Shown here in pieces: positions 16,198 through 24,052 of a stretch of 32,698 nt of DNA. A program made the position numbers and the translations under genes. A model generated the notes under the pieces. It made no database searches and was not told the origin of the DNA. It saw only the letters and a program-made list of their open reading frames with translations. Each line of letters opens with the position of its first letter. Position 1 is the stretch's first letter. Origin of the DNA: an uncultured Erysipelotrichaceae bacterium (GTDB taxonomy: Bacteria; Bacillota_I; Bacilli_A; RF39; UBA660); contig CACZTK010000014.1 in NCBI GenBank assembly GCA_902784095.1, forward strand, positions 1 to 32,698, given 5' to 3'.

Positions 16198-17016
16198 ATG
16201 CCAGAAAAACCAGAAGTAATTACAGTAGTCAAATCATTAAAACAGAAGATATTAGAAGATACAATTCATTCTGTTGATGTATATTGGGATAATATTATCG
16301 CAAGCAATTTAGATGATTTTAAAAGAAATATTAAGAATCAAAAAATTCATGATATTACAACTAGAGGTAAGTGGTTAGTTTTTCATTTAGATAAGGATGT
16401 TTTACTAATTCATCTTAGAATGGAAGGAAAATTTACCTTTAGAAAAGCTGGTGATATTTTAAATAAACATGAACATGTAGTATTTCATTTAGATGATGAT
16501 GTAGAATTACGTTTTCATGATGTTAGAAAATTTGGAAAAATGTATTTAATTGATAAAAATAATTATTTAAATGAAGTTCCTTTAAAAAATATGGGATTAG
16601 AATATAATGATAAGAATTTGACTAGTGATTATTTATATGAAAAGTTAAAGACCAAGACAATACCAATAAAAACGAGTTTACTTGATCAAAGTATTATTAC
16701 GGGTATTGGAAATATTTATGATGATGAGATACTATTTATGAGTGGTATTAATCCTAAGAAAAACTCAAATAAAATAACAAAAAAAGAGTGTCAAAAGATT
16801 ATAGATAATACATATATAGTTTTAGAAAAAGCAATTAAAGCAGGAGGGACTACAATAAAAAGTTTTACTTCGGAAGAGGGAGTACATGGTCTTTTTCAAC
16901 ATCAGTTATTAGTTCATGGTAAAAAAAATGATGTATGTCCAAACTGTAACAACCCTATAGAAATTATAAAAATAAATGGAAGGAGTACTTATTTTTGTTC
17001 AAAGTGTCAAAAATAA
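16198..17016 (+). CDS. mutM: Formamidopyrimidine-DNA glycosylase (Fpg/MutM)
   Basis: Excises 8-oxoguanine and formamidopyrimidines and nicks the abasic site. The N-terminus is M-P-E-K-P-E-V: catalytic Pro2 and Glu3 are intact, with Lys replacing the usual Leu4. The beta-lyase Lys is in HLRMEGKF. The helix-two-turn-helix reads LLDQSIITGIGNIYDDE, with Asp instead of the usual Ala in Y-A-D-E. A C-terminal four-cysteine zinc finger (CPNC, then CSKC) follows. Length is 272 residues. AGTAGGTGA precedes the ATG. The polA-mutM order is common in Firmicutes, but the usual next gene coaE is missing and pyk follows. Confidence 0.95.
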   Translation: MPEKPEVITVVKSLKQKILEDTIHSVDVYWDNIIASNLDDFKRNIKNQKIHDITTRGKWLVFHLDKDVLLIHLRMEGKFTFRKAGDILNKHEHVVFHLDDDVELRFHDVRKFGKMYLIDKNNYLNEVPLKNMGLEYNDKNLTSDYLYEKLKTKTIPIKTSLLDQSIITGIGNIYDDEILFMSGINPKKNSNKITKKECQKIIDNTYIVLEKAIKAGGTTIKSFTSEEGVHGLFQHQLLVHGKKNDVCPNCNNPIEIIKINGRSTYFCSKCQK

Positions 17017-17027
17017 GGTTAAAATAG

Positions 17028-17056
17028 TTGTCTTTTTAAATACAATATTGTATAAT
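17028..17056 (+). promoter_or_regulatory. pyk promoter
   Basis: TTGTCT (17028-17033), 17 bases, then consensus TATAAT (17051-17056), 28 bases before the pyk ATG. The ribosome site TTAGGAGG follows. Confidence 0.7.
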
Positions 17057-17084
17057 TAACTAGACGTTAGGAGGAAGTGTAAAT

Positions 17085-18506
17085 ATGAAAAAAACAAAAA
17101 TGTTATGTGGAATAGGTCCAGCTACACAAGACTGGGAAGTATTCAAAAAATTAGTAAATAATGGTATGAATGTTATTCGTGTTAATTTCTCTCATGCAAC
17201 AGAAGAAGAAAAGAGAATTGATGAAGAACTAGCATTACGTGCTCGTAAAGAATTAGGAAAGAATATTGCAATCCTTTTCGATACAAAGGGACCAGATTTA
17301 AGAACTTGTGTATTTGAAAATGGAGAAGTAGAATTCGTTGAAGGAGAAAATGTTAGAATAGTTAAAGAAGATATCGTTGGTAACAAAGATAAAATTTGCT
17401 TTAATTATCCACAAGTTATTGATAACTTAGAAGTTGGTACAGTTATTCTATTAAATGATGGATTTGTACGTTTAGAAGTAATTTCTAAAGAAGATGATGG
17501 TGTAACATGTAAAATATTAGATTCTGCTACATTAATTAGTAGACGTGGAGTAAATATTCCAGGAGTTGAATTAAATATTCCATTCGTATCTGAAGATGAT
17601 GAAGCTGATATTAAATATGCATGTGAACATAATGGAGATTACTTAGGTATTTCATTTGTTTCAACTGCAGATGATGTAAGAGCAGCTAGAGAATTACTAA
17701 AGAAATATGGTAAACCAGAAATGCAAATCTTATCTAAGATTGAAACAAAGAAAGCTATTGAAAATATTGATGCAATTATTGATGAAACAGATGGTATTAT
17801 CGTTGCTAGAGGAGACTTAAGTGTTGAAGTTCCATTTGTTGAAGTACCAGTATTACAAAAAATGATTACTCAAAAGTGTCGCGAAAAAGGTAAAGTTTGT
17901 ATCATTGCTACAGAAATGTTAAAGAGTATGTGTAAGAATTCTCGTCCAACAAAGGCAGAATTAACAGATGTTTCAACAGCAGTATTTGATGGAGCAGATG
18001 CTGTTTGGTTAAGTGATGAAACAACAATTGGTGCTCATCCAGATTTAGCTTCTCAATATTTAGGAGAAATTTGTGAAGTTTCTGAAGCACATTACAAAGA
18101 ATACTTAAGAAAGTATAATATTAATAGTGATGCTCAACATAATGAAGTATATAAACTAATTGCTAAGAGTGTAGTAGAGGCTTCTAAGAGTTTAGATGTT
18201 AAACTTATAGTAGCAGCAACTATGAGTGGATTTACAGCTAGTACAATTAGTAATTTAAAACCTGATGCATATATTTTAGCATTAGTACCAAATGAAGAAA
18301 TCGGAAGAAGATTATCTCTAAATTGGGGTGTATATCCAGTAGTAGTTCCTAATTTCACATCAACTGATGAATTAGTAAAAGTTGCTATGGAAGAAGCTAA
18401 TAAATTCATGGATTTAGAAAAAGGAGATAAAGTAGTTATTACTGGTGGATATCCAAGTAATGGTACTAAGAAAACTAACTTTATTAAGATTGAAGAAGTA
18501 CAATAG
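17085..18506 (+). CDS. pyk: Pyruvate kinase, divergent active-site variant
   Basis: Transfers phosphate from PEP to ADP in the last step of glycolysis. The fold motifs are clear: GPATQDWE, MNVIRVNFSH, FDTKGPDLRT, the lid domain about residues 68-165, the Lys-containing LSKIETKKAIEN, VARGDL, and ATEMLKSM. The 473-residue length means no C-terminal PEP-utiliser domain of the Bacillus type. Oddities: the usual RGDLG is RGDLS, DVANAV is DVSTAV, and VMLSGE(T/S)A is VWLSDETT, so Gly near the active site is Asp. The sequence has no frameshift and has its own promoter and terminator. It is more rich in NNA/NNT plus C-ending codons than its neighbours, consistent with high expression. Confidence 0.93.
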   Translation: MKKTKMLCGIGPATQDWEVFKKLVNNGMNVIRVNFSHATEEEKRIDEELALRARKELGKNIAILFDTKGPDLRTCVFENGEVEFVEGENVRIVKEDIVGNKDKICFNYPQVIDNLEVGTVILLNDGFVRLEVISKEDDGVTCKILDSATLISRRGVNIPGVELNIPFVSEDDEADIKYACEHNGDYLGISFVSTADDVRAARELLKKYGKPEMQILSKIETKKAIENIDAIIDETDGIIVARGDLSVEVPFVEVPVLQKMITQKCREKGKVCIIATEMLKSMCKNSRPTKAELTDVSTAVFDGADAVWLSDETTIGAHPDLASQYLGEICEVSEAHYKEYLRKYNINSDAQHNEVYKLIAKSVVEASKSLDVKLIVAATMSGFTASTISNLKPDAYILALVPNEEIGRRLSLNWGVYPVVVPNFTSTDELVKVAMEEANKFMDLEKGDKVVITGGYPSNGTKKTNFIKIEEVQ

Positions 18507-18520
18507 TACTTCTTTTTTTT
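18493..18520 (+). terminator. pyk terminator
   Basis: AAGAAGTAC and GTACTTCTT form a perfect 9-bp stem with an AATA loop, followed by T to 18520. The stem lies within the last codons and stop of pyk. Confidence 0.9.
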
Positions 18521-18522
18521 GC

Positions 18523-18555
18523 AAAAAAAAATATTAGTTTAATTCAACTAATATT
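18523..18555 (-). terminator. gmk operon terminator (minus strand)
   Basis: Read on the minus strand, AATATTAGTT pairs with AACTAATATT around a 6-base loop and is followed by eight T. It overlaps the gmk stop region and lies back to back with the pyk terminator. Confidence 0.88.
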
Positions 18556-19181
18556 TCATGTATTTCTTCTTCTAATGAATTTAAGAATGTTTCTTCAATA
18601 CGATCAACTCTACTTCTTTCAGATATTAGTATTGCATTTACTTTTTTACATGCTTCTTCAACTTCGTCATTTATAACGACATAATTATATTTATTAACTG
18701 TATTTATTTCTTGATAAGCAGATTGAAATCTTTTAAACATTGCTTCTTTTGTTTCTGTATTTCTTCCGTCAAGTCTTTTCTTTAATTCTCTCATACTTGG
18801 AGGTAATATAAAGATAAATATTGTATCATCAAGCTTTTCTTTTATTTTTAATGCTCCCTGGATTTCAATAACTAGAATTACATCAATACCAGCTTCAAGT
18901 TTTTCTTCTATAACATCTTTTGGAGTTCCATAATAATTACCAGCATATTCTGCAAACTCTAAGAAATTCCCTTTATCTATTTTTTCAATAAATTCTTCTT
19001 TAGTTAAGAAATAGTAATCTTTACCATCAACTTCTTTTGGACGAGGTGCTCTACTTGTACATGATACTGATAACCATGTATCTTTATTAGTTTTTAATAC
19101 TTCTTTTACAACAGTGTCTTTTCCACAACCAGATGGTCCAGAAATTACTACTAGTTGTCCACGTGTTTTTAATTTATTCAT
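18534..19181 (-). CDS. gmk: Guanylate kinase
   Basis: Phosphorylates GMP to GDP with ATP. The P-loop is ISGPSGCGKDT; the GMP-binding residues are in SCTSRAPRPKEVDGKDYYF, with EFAEYAGNYYGTP; ILVIEIQGALKIK carries the acidic loop; and the lid region is RLDGRNTE. Its 215 residues are slightly over the usual 205, with a short C-terminal extension. The ATG lies inside the end of tmcAL (8-base overlap), with AGGAGAAG upstream. Confidence 0.96.
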   Translation of the reverse strand: MNKLKTRGQLVVISGPSGCGKDTVVKEVLKTNKDTWLSVSCTSRAPRPKEVDGKDYYFLTKEEFIEKIDKGNFLEFAEYAGNYYGTPKDVIEEKLEAGIDVILVIEIQGALKIKEKLDDTIFIFILPPSMRELKKRLDGRNTETKEAMFKRFQSAYQEINTVNKYNYVVINDEVEEACKKVNAILISERSRVDRIEETFLNSLEEEIHEILVELN

Positions 19182-20334
19182 TTTCCATCTTCTCCTTATA
19201 TTTTGGGTGATATATATATTCCTTTTGAATTAGATCTTTTTTTTCTTTTTCATTTAAAATAGATGCATATACACAAGTTGCCTGAAATTCCATTTTAATC
19301 ATCTCTGATTTATTTTTAGAAAAGTTAGATATAATTGGAATATCAACTTCTTTTTTTATCTTACTTATATATGTCTTTCCTTTTTCGTTAAAACCAAGTA
19401 TACGAATGTATTGAAGACTAGTACATTTTTCCTTTATCTCTTTTGTAAATCCACATAAAATATGATTTAACATTCTATTTATTCTATTATGTGTATATCT
19501 TTTAGATTTTAATTTTTCAATTAGTTCATCATATGTTGTTGCATTAATAATTTCTTCTTTTAGTTTATAACCTAAACCTTCATCAACAGTTTGATATATA
19601 TCTAAGTTATCTTCTAACATTATTTTATATTTTAAAAATTTGAAATAGTCTTCATTAAAATGTAATTGATTAAGATAATTATTAACAAAATCAGGTATAT
19701 AGTCTTTTACATCTTTTTTTTCAGATAATGCTTTTCTAATTGCTGTTGAACTACTTAGATTTTCTAATTGTTCACTTTTATAATTATTTTTTCTTTCAAT
19801 ACAAATTGGTTTTATATTAAAGTTATTTTCTTTTATTATTTTTACATAACTAATTCCTAATAAGTCATTTGGTAATGTTAATACTTCACCATCTAAATCT
19901 TTTAGTGCTAATGATAATGCAGTAGGGTAGTTATTACCCAATTTCATATATATTTTAGCAAGTTTATCAAAATCAGGATTATTTAATTGTATATCAGCAA
20001 TACGATCAAATATTTTGATATCATTAGTTTCACTACCAAATACAAATTTATCAACTTTTAAGTTTTCTAATATTTCAAGTGCACCTTTACTAAAATAGTC
20101 AGCACTTTCTGTAGAAAATACATAAGGTAATTCTATTACTAAGTCAATACCTGCTTTTAAACATATTTCTGTTTTATCCCATTTATTTATAACTGAAGGT
20201 TCTCCTCTTTGAGTAAATGAAGAAGATATAACAGCAATTATTTCTTCATTTGGGAACATTTCTTTAATCTTTTTTAAATGATACATATGACCATTATGAA
20301 AAGGATTATATTCAGCAATAATACCAACTGCCAT
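19174..20334 (-). CDS. tmcAL: tRNA(Met) cytidine acetate ligase TmcAL (YlbM)
   Basis: Uses acetate and ATP to acetylate the wobble C34 of elongator tRNA(Met) (N4-acetylcytidine), as shown for the B. subtilis homologue. The N-terminal nucleotidyltransferase domain has AEYNPFHNGH with the HxGH signature, SSSFTQRGEPSVINKWDK, and ELPYVFSTESADYF. The C-terminal half carries a conserved YTHNRINRML segment and RILGFNEKG. Length is 386 residues, full size. AGAGGTGG precedes the ATG. An extended -10 (TGT, TAAAAT; plus 20361-20366) is the likely promoter, divergent from yceD. Pairing with gmk is not functional in any obvious way. Confidence 0.94.
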   Translation of the reverse strand: MAVGIIAEYNPFHNGHMYHLKKIKEMFPNEEIIAVISSSFTQRGEPSVINKWDKTEICLKAGIDLVIELPYVFSTESADYFSKGALEILENLKVDKFVFGSETNDIKIFDRIADIQLNNPDFDKLAKIYMKLGNNYPTALSLALKDLDGEVLTLPNDLLGISYVKIIKENNFNIKPICIERKNNYKSEQLENLSSSTAIRKALSEKKDVKDYIPDFVNNYLNQLHFNEDYFKFLKYKIMLEDNLDIYQTVDEGLGYKLKEEIINATTYDELIEKLKSKRYTHNRINRMLNHILCGFTKEIKEKCTSLQYIRILGFNEKGKTYISKIKKEVDIPIISNFSKNKSEMIKMEFQATCVYASILNEKEKKDLIQKEYIYHPKYKEKMENE

Positions 20335-20423
20335 TTATACCACCTCTTTGGTTAAGCATAATTTTAACACATTATTAAAATAAAATAAAGACTTAAATGC
20401 TTTTATTATTTGTTAAAATATAG

Positions 20424-20429
20424 TATAAT
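20424..20429 (+). promoter_or_regulatory. -10 element of yceD-rpmF
   Basis: Consensus TATAAT. Transcription would start at about 20436, the first G of the GGGTGA ribosome site, so the in-frame ATG at 20432 is not in the mRNA. No good -35 was found. Confidence 0.55.
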
Positions 20430-20446
20430 GTATGCGGGTGAGTTAT

Positions 20447-20902
20447 ATGGAAATAGATTTAAATTTTAATAATGAATATTTATTAGATGAAATTGTTAAT
20501 ATTCCAACTAGTTATTTTGAAAATAGTAAGGTAAAAAAACTAGATAATGTTAAAGTTGTAGGTAAAATCTATTATGATGTTGAAGATAATTTGGCAGCTG
20601 ATGTAGAAATATCCGGGGAAATGATGATAGAAGATGATATCTCATTAGAGGAAATTCCATACTCATTTGATATAAAATATGATGATATTTTAGAAGAAAA
20701 CTTGAAAAATGACCAAAATAGACTTGATTTATTTGAGTTTTTGTGGGAAAATATTGTCTTAGAGGTTCCCTTAAAATTTACTAAGGTTACGAATCTCAGT
20801 GAATTTCATGGGGATGGATGGAAATTAATTAGTGAAGAAGATAGTCAGCTAGAGAATAATCCATTTAGTGAATTATTAAAAAACTTTGATAAAAAGGAGT
20901 GA
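20447..20902 (+). CDS. yceD: YceD/DUF177 family protein upstream of rpmF
   Basis: DUF177 proteins are widely encoded just before rpmF; bacterial YceD has been tied to 23S rRNA/ribosome homeostasis, but the exact role is unsettled. Seen here are the family's late motif [18 protein letters not shown], a GWKLI segment and the terminal [10 protein letters not shown]. The cysteine pair found in many members is absent. Length is 151 residues from the ATG at 20447, which GGGTGA selects over the ATG five codons upstream. The stop overlaps the ribosome site of rpmF. Confidence 0.85.
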   Translation: MEIDLNFNNEYLLDEIVNIPTSYFENSKVKKLDNVKVVGKIYYDVEDNLAADVEISGEMMIEDDISLEEIPYSFDIKYDDILEENLKNDQNRLDLFEFLWENIVLEVPLKFTKVTNLSEFHGDGWKLISEEDSQLENNPFSELLKNFDKKE

Positions 20903-20907
20903 TAAAG

Positions 20908-21117
20908 ATGATGAAATTAGATATTCAATTATTTGCAGTTCCATTTCGTAAAGTTTCTAAAACTAGAAAAAGAACTAGACAAGCACATAAGGCAATGACA
21001 GCTCCAGGTATGATAAAATGTCCTACTTGTGGTGAAATGATTAAGCCACACAGAGTTTGTAAACATTGTGGAAGCTACAAAAAAGAAACAGTAGTTGAAG
21101 TTAAGGAAGCAGAATAG
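20908..21117 (+). CDS. rpmF: 50S ribosomal protein L32 with N-terminal Prp-type leader
   Basis: L32 core is clear: [20 protein letters not shown] and a zinc ribbon CPTCG ... CKHCG. Standard L32 starts M-A-V-P-F. Here the ORF instead begins MMKLDIQLF directly before AVPF. There is no start codon at the A-V-P-F point, and AAGGAG is placed for the ATG at 20908 (20911 is a possible alternative), so the extension must be translated. It closely matches the L27 N-terminal signal L-N-L-Q-F-F/A cut by the Firmicute protease Prp; cutting after L-F would leave exactly A-V-P-F. Cleavage is inferred. The upstream in-frame GTG belongs to the ribosome site. Confidence 0.95.
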   Translation: MMKLDIQLFAVPFRKVSKTRKRTRQAHKAMTAPGMIKCPTCGEMIKPHRVCKHCGSYKKETVVEVKEAE

Positions 21118-21131
21118 TCTGCTTTTTTTTT
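21107..21131 (+). terminator. rpmF terminator
   Basis: AAGCAGA and TCTGCTT form a 7-bp stem with an ATAG loop, followed by a run of T. The loop contains the rpmF stop codon. Confidence 0.87.
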
Positions 21132-21197
21132 GTTAATTTTTCAAAAATAGGGTTAGAAAATAATTATTAACCTCTAATAATATAGGTAGGAGGTAAT

Positions 21198-23273
21198 ATG
21201 AAGATTGTTTTACAGGATGGTATGAAAGATTGTGGAATATGTTCACTTCTATCTATTATTAAGTACTATAATGGTAATGCTTCAAAAGAATATTTAAGAG
21301 AGATTACTAATACGACTAAGGATGGTGTAACGGCATATAGCTTAATTCATGCAGGAAAAAAACTAGGATTTAATACTTTTGCATTAAATGGAGAATTAGA
21401 AGAAATTAATTTATCTAACCTACCATGTATTGCTCATGTAATTATAAGTAAATCATATCAACATTTTGTAGTAATATATGAGATTAATTTTAAAACTAAT
21501 AAAGTTATTATTATGGATCCTGCTAAAGGAAAAAGAATTCTTTCTATTTCTGAATTTAAACTTATGAGTAGTAATAATTATTTATTCTTTATTCCAAATA
21601 AAAAATTACCGGTATTAGTAGATAATAAAATAATAAAGACAACTATCGAAGAATTTTCAAAGAATGATAAGAAAAGTATATTATTAATTATAGTTTTAAC
21701 TCTTCTTTATTTTATATTTAATATATTATCAGCTTTTCATTTTAAGTATTTACTAGATTTTGCGATAGCATATAGAATAAGTTATAATGTATGGCTTATC
21801 AGTTTTATTGTTTTATCCATCTATATAATAAAGGAAATAGCACTCTATTTAAGAAGTATTTTGTTAACTAAATATAGTAGTTTATTAGATTATCTTATTA
21901 CAACTAAGATATATAAACAATTAATATTACTTCCGTATCTTTATTATAAAAATAGGACAACAGGAGAAATAATTTCTAGGATGAAAGATTTAACTGTGAT
22001 TAAGAATCATATTATTAGACTTTTTACTGTTATTACTATTGATATAGTCTCTTGTTTAATTTTTATAATACTTCTATTCAATATAAATATTATTCTAACA
22101 TTACTTTCATGTGTATTATTTATTTTTTTAATAGTAATTAATTTAACTCTTAAAAAGAAATATAATAATAAACTTAGAAAGTATTATAGGAAGGAGGAAA
22201 AGTTAAATTCATATTTAATTGAGTCTTTATCAAGTGTTGATGTAATAAAGGGAATGCATACAGAAAAAATAACTATAGATAAGTTAAAAATTAAATATCA
22301 AAATTTTTTAGAATCTTTATATAGTTTATCTATACATCAAGAAACTCATTCTTTTATTACTAGAGGCATTAATAATGTATTTCAAATAATAATTCTTGGA
22401 TTTGGAAGTTTTTATGTTATTAGAGAAAGAATTAGTTTAAGTGAATTAATTATTTATCAAAGTATCTTAAATTTTCTTAATAATTCAATTAATAATGTAG
22501 TGGGGCTACTCTATGATCATACAAATTTTAAATTAGCTAAAGAAAGAATTGAGGATTTATTTAATATTAGAAAAGAAAATTTTGTAGGTAGCAATTATTA
22601 CAGCAGTATTAATTTAACTGGTAGAATTGTTTATGATAATTTAAATTATTCTTATAATAATAATTTAATTCTTAATAATGTAAATATTGTAATTAATCCA
22701 AAAGAAAAGATATTTTTATGTGGCCCAAGTGGTTCAGGTAAAAGTACTTTTGTTAAATTATTAATGAGATATTTGGATGTTAACTATGGACAATTAAAAA
22801 TAAATAATATTGATATTAATCATTATCATCTAGATGTATTAAGAAATAGAATTACTTATGTTTCTCAACAAGAATTTCTTTTTACAGATACATTATATAA
22901 TAATGTTACTCTTCATAAAGATTATAAAGAAGAAAAAGTAAAAGAAGTACTTAAGCTTATGTTAGTAGATGAATTTATAAAAGATGATATTTCTTATAAT
23001 AAATTAGTAGAAGAAAATGGATTTAACTTTAGTGGTGGTGAGCGTCAAAGAATAATTCTTTCACGAACAATTCTGAAAGATAGTGATATTTATATATTTG
23101 ATGAAGCATTGAGTCAAATAGATATTGAAAGAGAAAGAAAGATACTAAAAAATATTTTTAAATATTTAAAAGATAAGGTGGTTATTGTAATATCTCATAG
23201 ATATGATAATAAAGATTTATTTGATAGAATTATTGAAATTAGAGATGGAAAGCTAAATGAAAAAGAACTATGA
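21198..23273 (+). CDS. Peptidase-containing ABC transporter (C39, PCAT) for GG-leader peptides
   Basis: Cleaves double-glycine leaders in the cytoplasm and exports the mature peptide. The N-terminal C39 peptidase is intact: Gln6, Cys12 in DCG, His89 in QHFVV and Asp107-Pro108. Six membrane segments span about residues 155-440. The ATPase has Walker A GPSGSGKST (near 509-517), the signature FSGGERQR (near 610) and a degenerate Walker B YIFDEALSQID with Glu present, then the H-loop ISHR. Length is 691 residues, normal for the family. AGGAGG sits 4 bases before the ATG, and TAATAT (21178-21183) is a weak -10. Two GG-leader precursors lie at the end of the same operon. Confidence 0.93.
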   Translation: MKIVLQDGMKDCGICSLLSIIKYYNGNASKEYLREITNTTKDGVTAYSLIHAGKKLGFNTFALNGELEEINLSNLPCIAHVIISKSYQHFVVIYEINFKTNKVIIMDPAKGKRILSISEFKLMSSNNYLFFIPNKKLPVLVDNKIIKTTIEEFSKNDKKSILLIIVLTLLYFIFNILSAFHFKYLLDFAIAYRISYNVWLISFIVLSIYIIKEIALYLRSILLTKYSSLLDYLITTKIYKQLILLPYLYYKNRTTGEIISRMKDLTVIKNHIIRLFTVITIDIVSCLIFIILLFNINIILTLLSCVLFIFLIVINLTLKKKYNNKLRKYYRKEEKLNSYLIESLSSVDVIKGMHTEKITIDKLKIKYQNFLESLYSLSIHQETHSFITRGINNVFQIIILGFGSFYVIRERISLSELIIYQSILNFLNNSINNVVGLLYDHTNFKLAKERIEDLFNIRKENFVGSNYYSSINLTGRIVYDNLNYSYNNNLILNNVNIVINPKEKIFLCGPSGSGKSTFVKLLMRYLDVNYGQLKINNIDINHYHLDVLRNRITYVSQQEFLFTDTLYNNVTLHKDYKEEKVKEVLKLMLVDEFIKDDISYNKLVEENGFNFSGGERQRIILSRTILKDSDIYIFDEALSQIDIERERKILKNIFKYLKDKVVIVISHRYDNKDLFDRIIEIRDGKLNEKEL

Positions 23274-23664
23274 ATATAATGGTTTATTAGTATTTGTTAT
23301 TTTGCTATATATTTTAGTTGTTATTTTTGTGATACTTACATATTTTACTAAAACTTATCGTAGTTATAATCTTATTAGTGTAATTGTAGTTACTGATAAT
23401 TATGTTAAAACTTATGTTGATAATAAAACCTTCAAGAAATTAAAATCAACTTCAAGATTTTATATAGATGATAAAATATATGATTATGAAATAATTGAGA
23501 TAGAGAAAAATGTTATGAAAAGAAAAAATATAAATTATCATGAGGTTTTATTAAAAACTAAGTTTCCTAATAAATATAAAGATAATGATAGTATAGATGT
23601 TAGTATATATGGTAATAAAAAGAAGGTATACAGTATGTTTAAAAAATGTTGGGAGAGTGATTAA
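23257..23664 (+). CDS. Small membrane accessory protein, mini-HlyD-like (tentative)
   Basis: A 135-residue protein overlapping the transporter gene by 17 bases. One membrane helix (about residues 9-30) is followed by an about 100-residue extracellular beta-rich, lysine-rich region. It sits where GG-peptide operons usually carry an HlyD-type membrane fusion protein of 400 residues or more. The pattern Y-V-K-T-Y-V-D-N-K then F-Y-I-D-D-K-I-Y-D-Y recalls the beta-barrel part of those adaptors without the coiled coil or lipoyl domains. An immunity protein for the two peptides is the main alternative. The start has only a modest GGAAAG ribosome site. No family is recognised with certainty. Confidence 0.6.
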   Translation: MKKNYEYNGLLVFVILLYILVVIFVILTYFTKTYRSYNLISVIVVTDNYVKTYVDNKTFKKLKSTSRFYIDDKIYDYEIIEIEKNVMKRKNINYHEVLLKTKFPNKYKDNDSIDVSIYGNKKKVYSMFKKCWESD

Positions 23665-23808
23665 ATGCAAAAAATAGAAGAAGAAAAGTTAAAAGAAATT
23701 GAAGGAGGTTTTTCAGCAGTTGTTGGTATTGCTATAGTGTCTGCTATTATGTTTATTTCAGGAATAATAGAGGGAATTGTATCTCCTAGGGGGTGTCATA
23801 ATGAATAA
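23665..23808 (+). CDS. Double-glycine leader peptide 1 (bacteriocin-like precursor)
   Basis: A 47-residue ORF starting directly after the accessory gene's stop, with GGGAGAG as ribosome site. The leader is 15 residues (MQKIEEEKLKEIEGG) with the classic L-x-x-I-x-G-G end. The 32-residue core starts F-S-A-V-V, is hydrophobic and helix-prone, has a GxxxG motif (G33 to G37), and ends G-C-H-N-E with one Cys at 44. It fits one half of a class IIb two-peptide bacteriocin, but the calculated side-chain charge of the core is about -1, whereas such peptides are usually cationic. A signalling peptide is possible. Confidence 0.8.
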   Translation: MQKIEEEKLKEIEGGFSAVVGIAIVSAIMFISGIIEGIVSPRGCHNE

Positions 23809-23974
23809 TATAGAAAAAGAAAAACTTAATAATATAGTAGGAGGAAGTAGTGATATATCTGCTCCAATGATTAATGCAGTACTAAGTGTTGTAAAATTGC
23901 TTGTTGATGCTGGTAGGGATTTAGGAAGTGCTTTTAGAAGGATAGCAGAGGGTAATTTGTGTCCACTTGAGTAG
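23801..23974 (+). CDS. Double-glycine leader peptide 2 (bacteriocin-like precursor)
   Basis: A 57-residue ORF overlapping peptide 1 by 8 bases; AGGGGGTG at 23788-23795 selects the ATG at 23801 over an upstream in-frame start. The 15-residue leader MNNIEKEKLNNIVGG shares M-x-x-I-E-x-E-K-L-x-x-I-x-G-G with peptide 1. The 42-residue core is amphipathic, has GxxxG (G38 to G42), one Cys at 54 and ends C-P-L-E. Both cores therefore carry a lone Cys four residues from a C-terminal Glu. Paired leaders, overlap and GxxxG motifs point to a two-component peptide. No dedicated immunity gene follows; rpsU is next. Confidence 0.82.
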   Translation: MNNIEKEKLNNIVGGSSDISAPMINAVLSVVKLLVDAGRDLGSAFRRIAEGNLCPLE

Positions 23975-24023
23975 GTTTTGCATATAATATCAATAAATTA
24001 TGTAAAAAACTTGTCAAAAATTC

Positions 24024-24052
24024 TTGAAAAATAATGGAATCTTTGTTATACT
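24024..24052 (+). promoter_or_regulatory. rpsU promoter
   Basis: TTGAAA (24024-24029), 17 bases, TATACT (24047-24052). The expected transcription start falls inside the small palindrome 24051-24065. No terminator is seen between the peptide operon and this promoter, so read-through into rpsU is possible. Confidence 0.72.

Noticed and set aside
18134-18409. Minus-strand open frame inside pyk
   Set aside because: A shadow of the conserved pyruvate kinase C-terminal domain.
20376-20411. Possible terminator between tmcAL and yceD (AAAGACTTAAATGCTTTTATT)
   Set aside because: The arms do not pair beyond a few bases, and the genes are divergent, so no terminator is expected.
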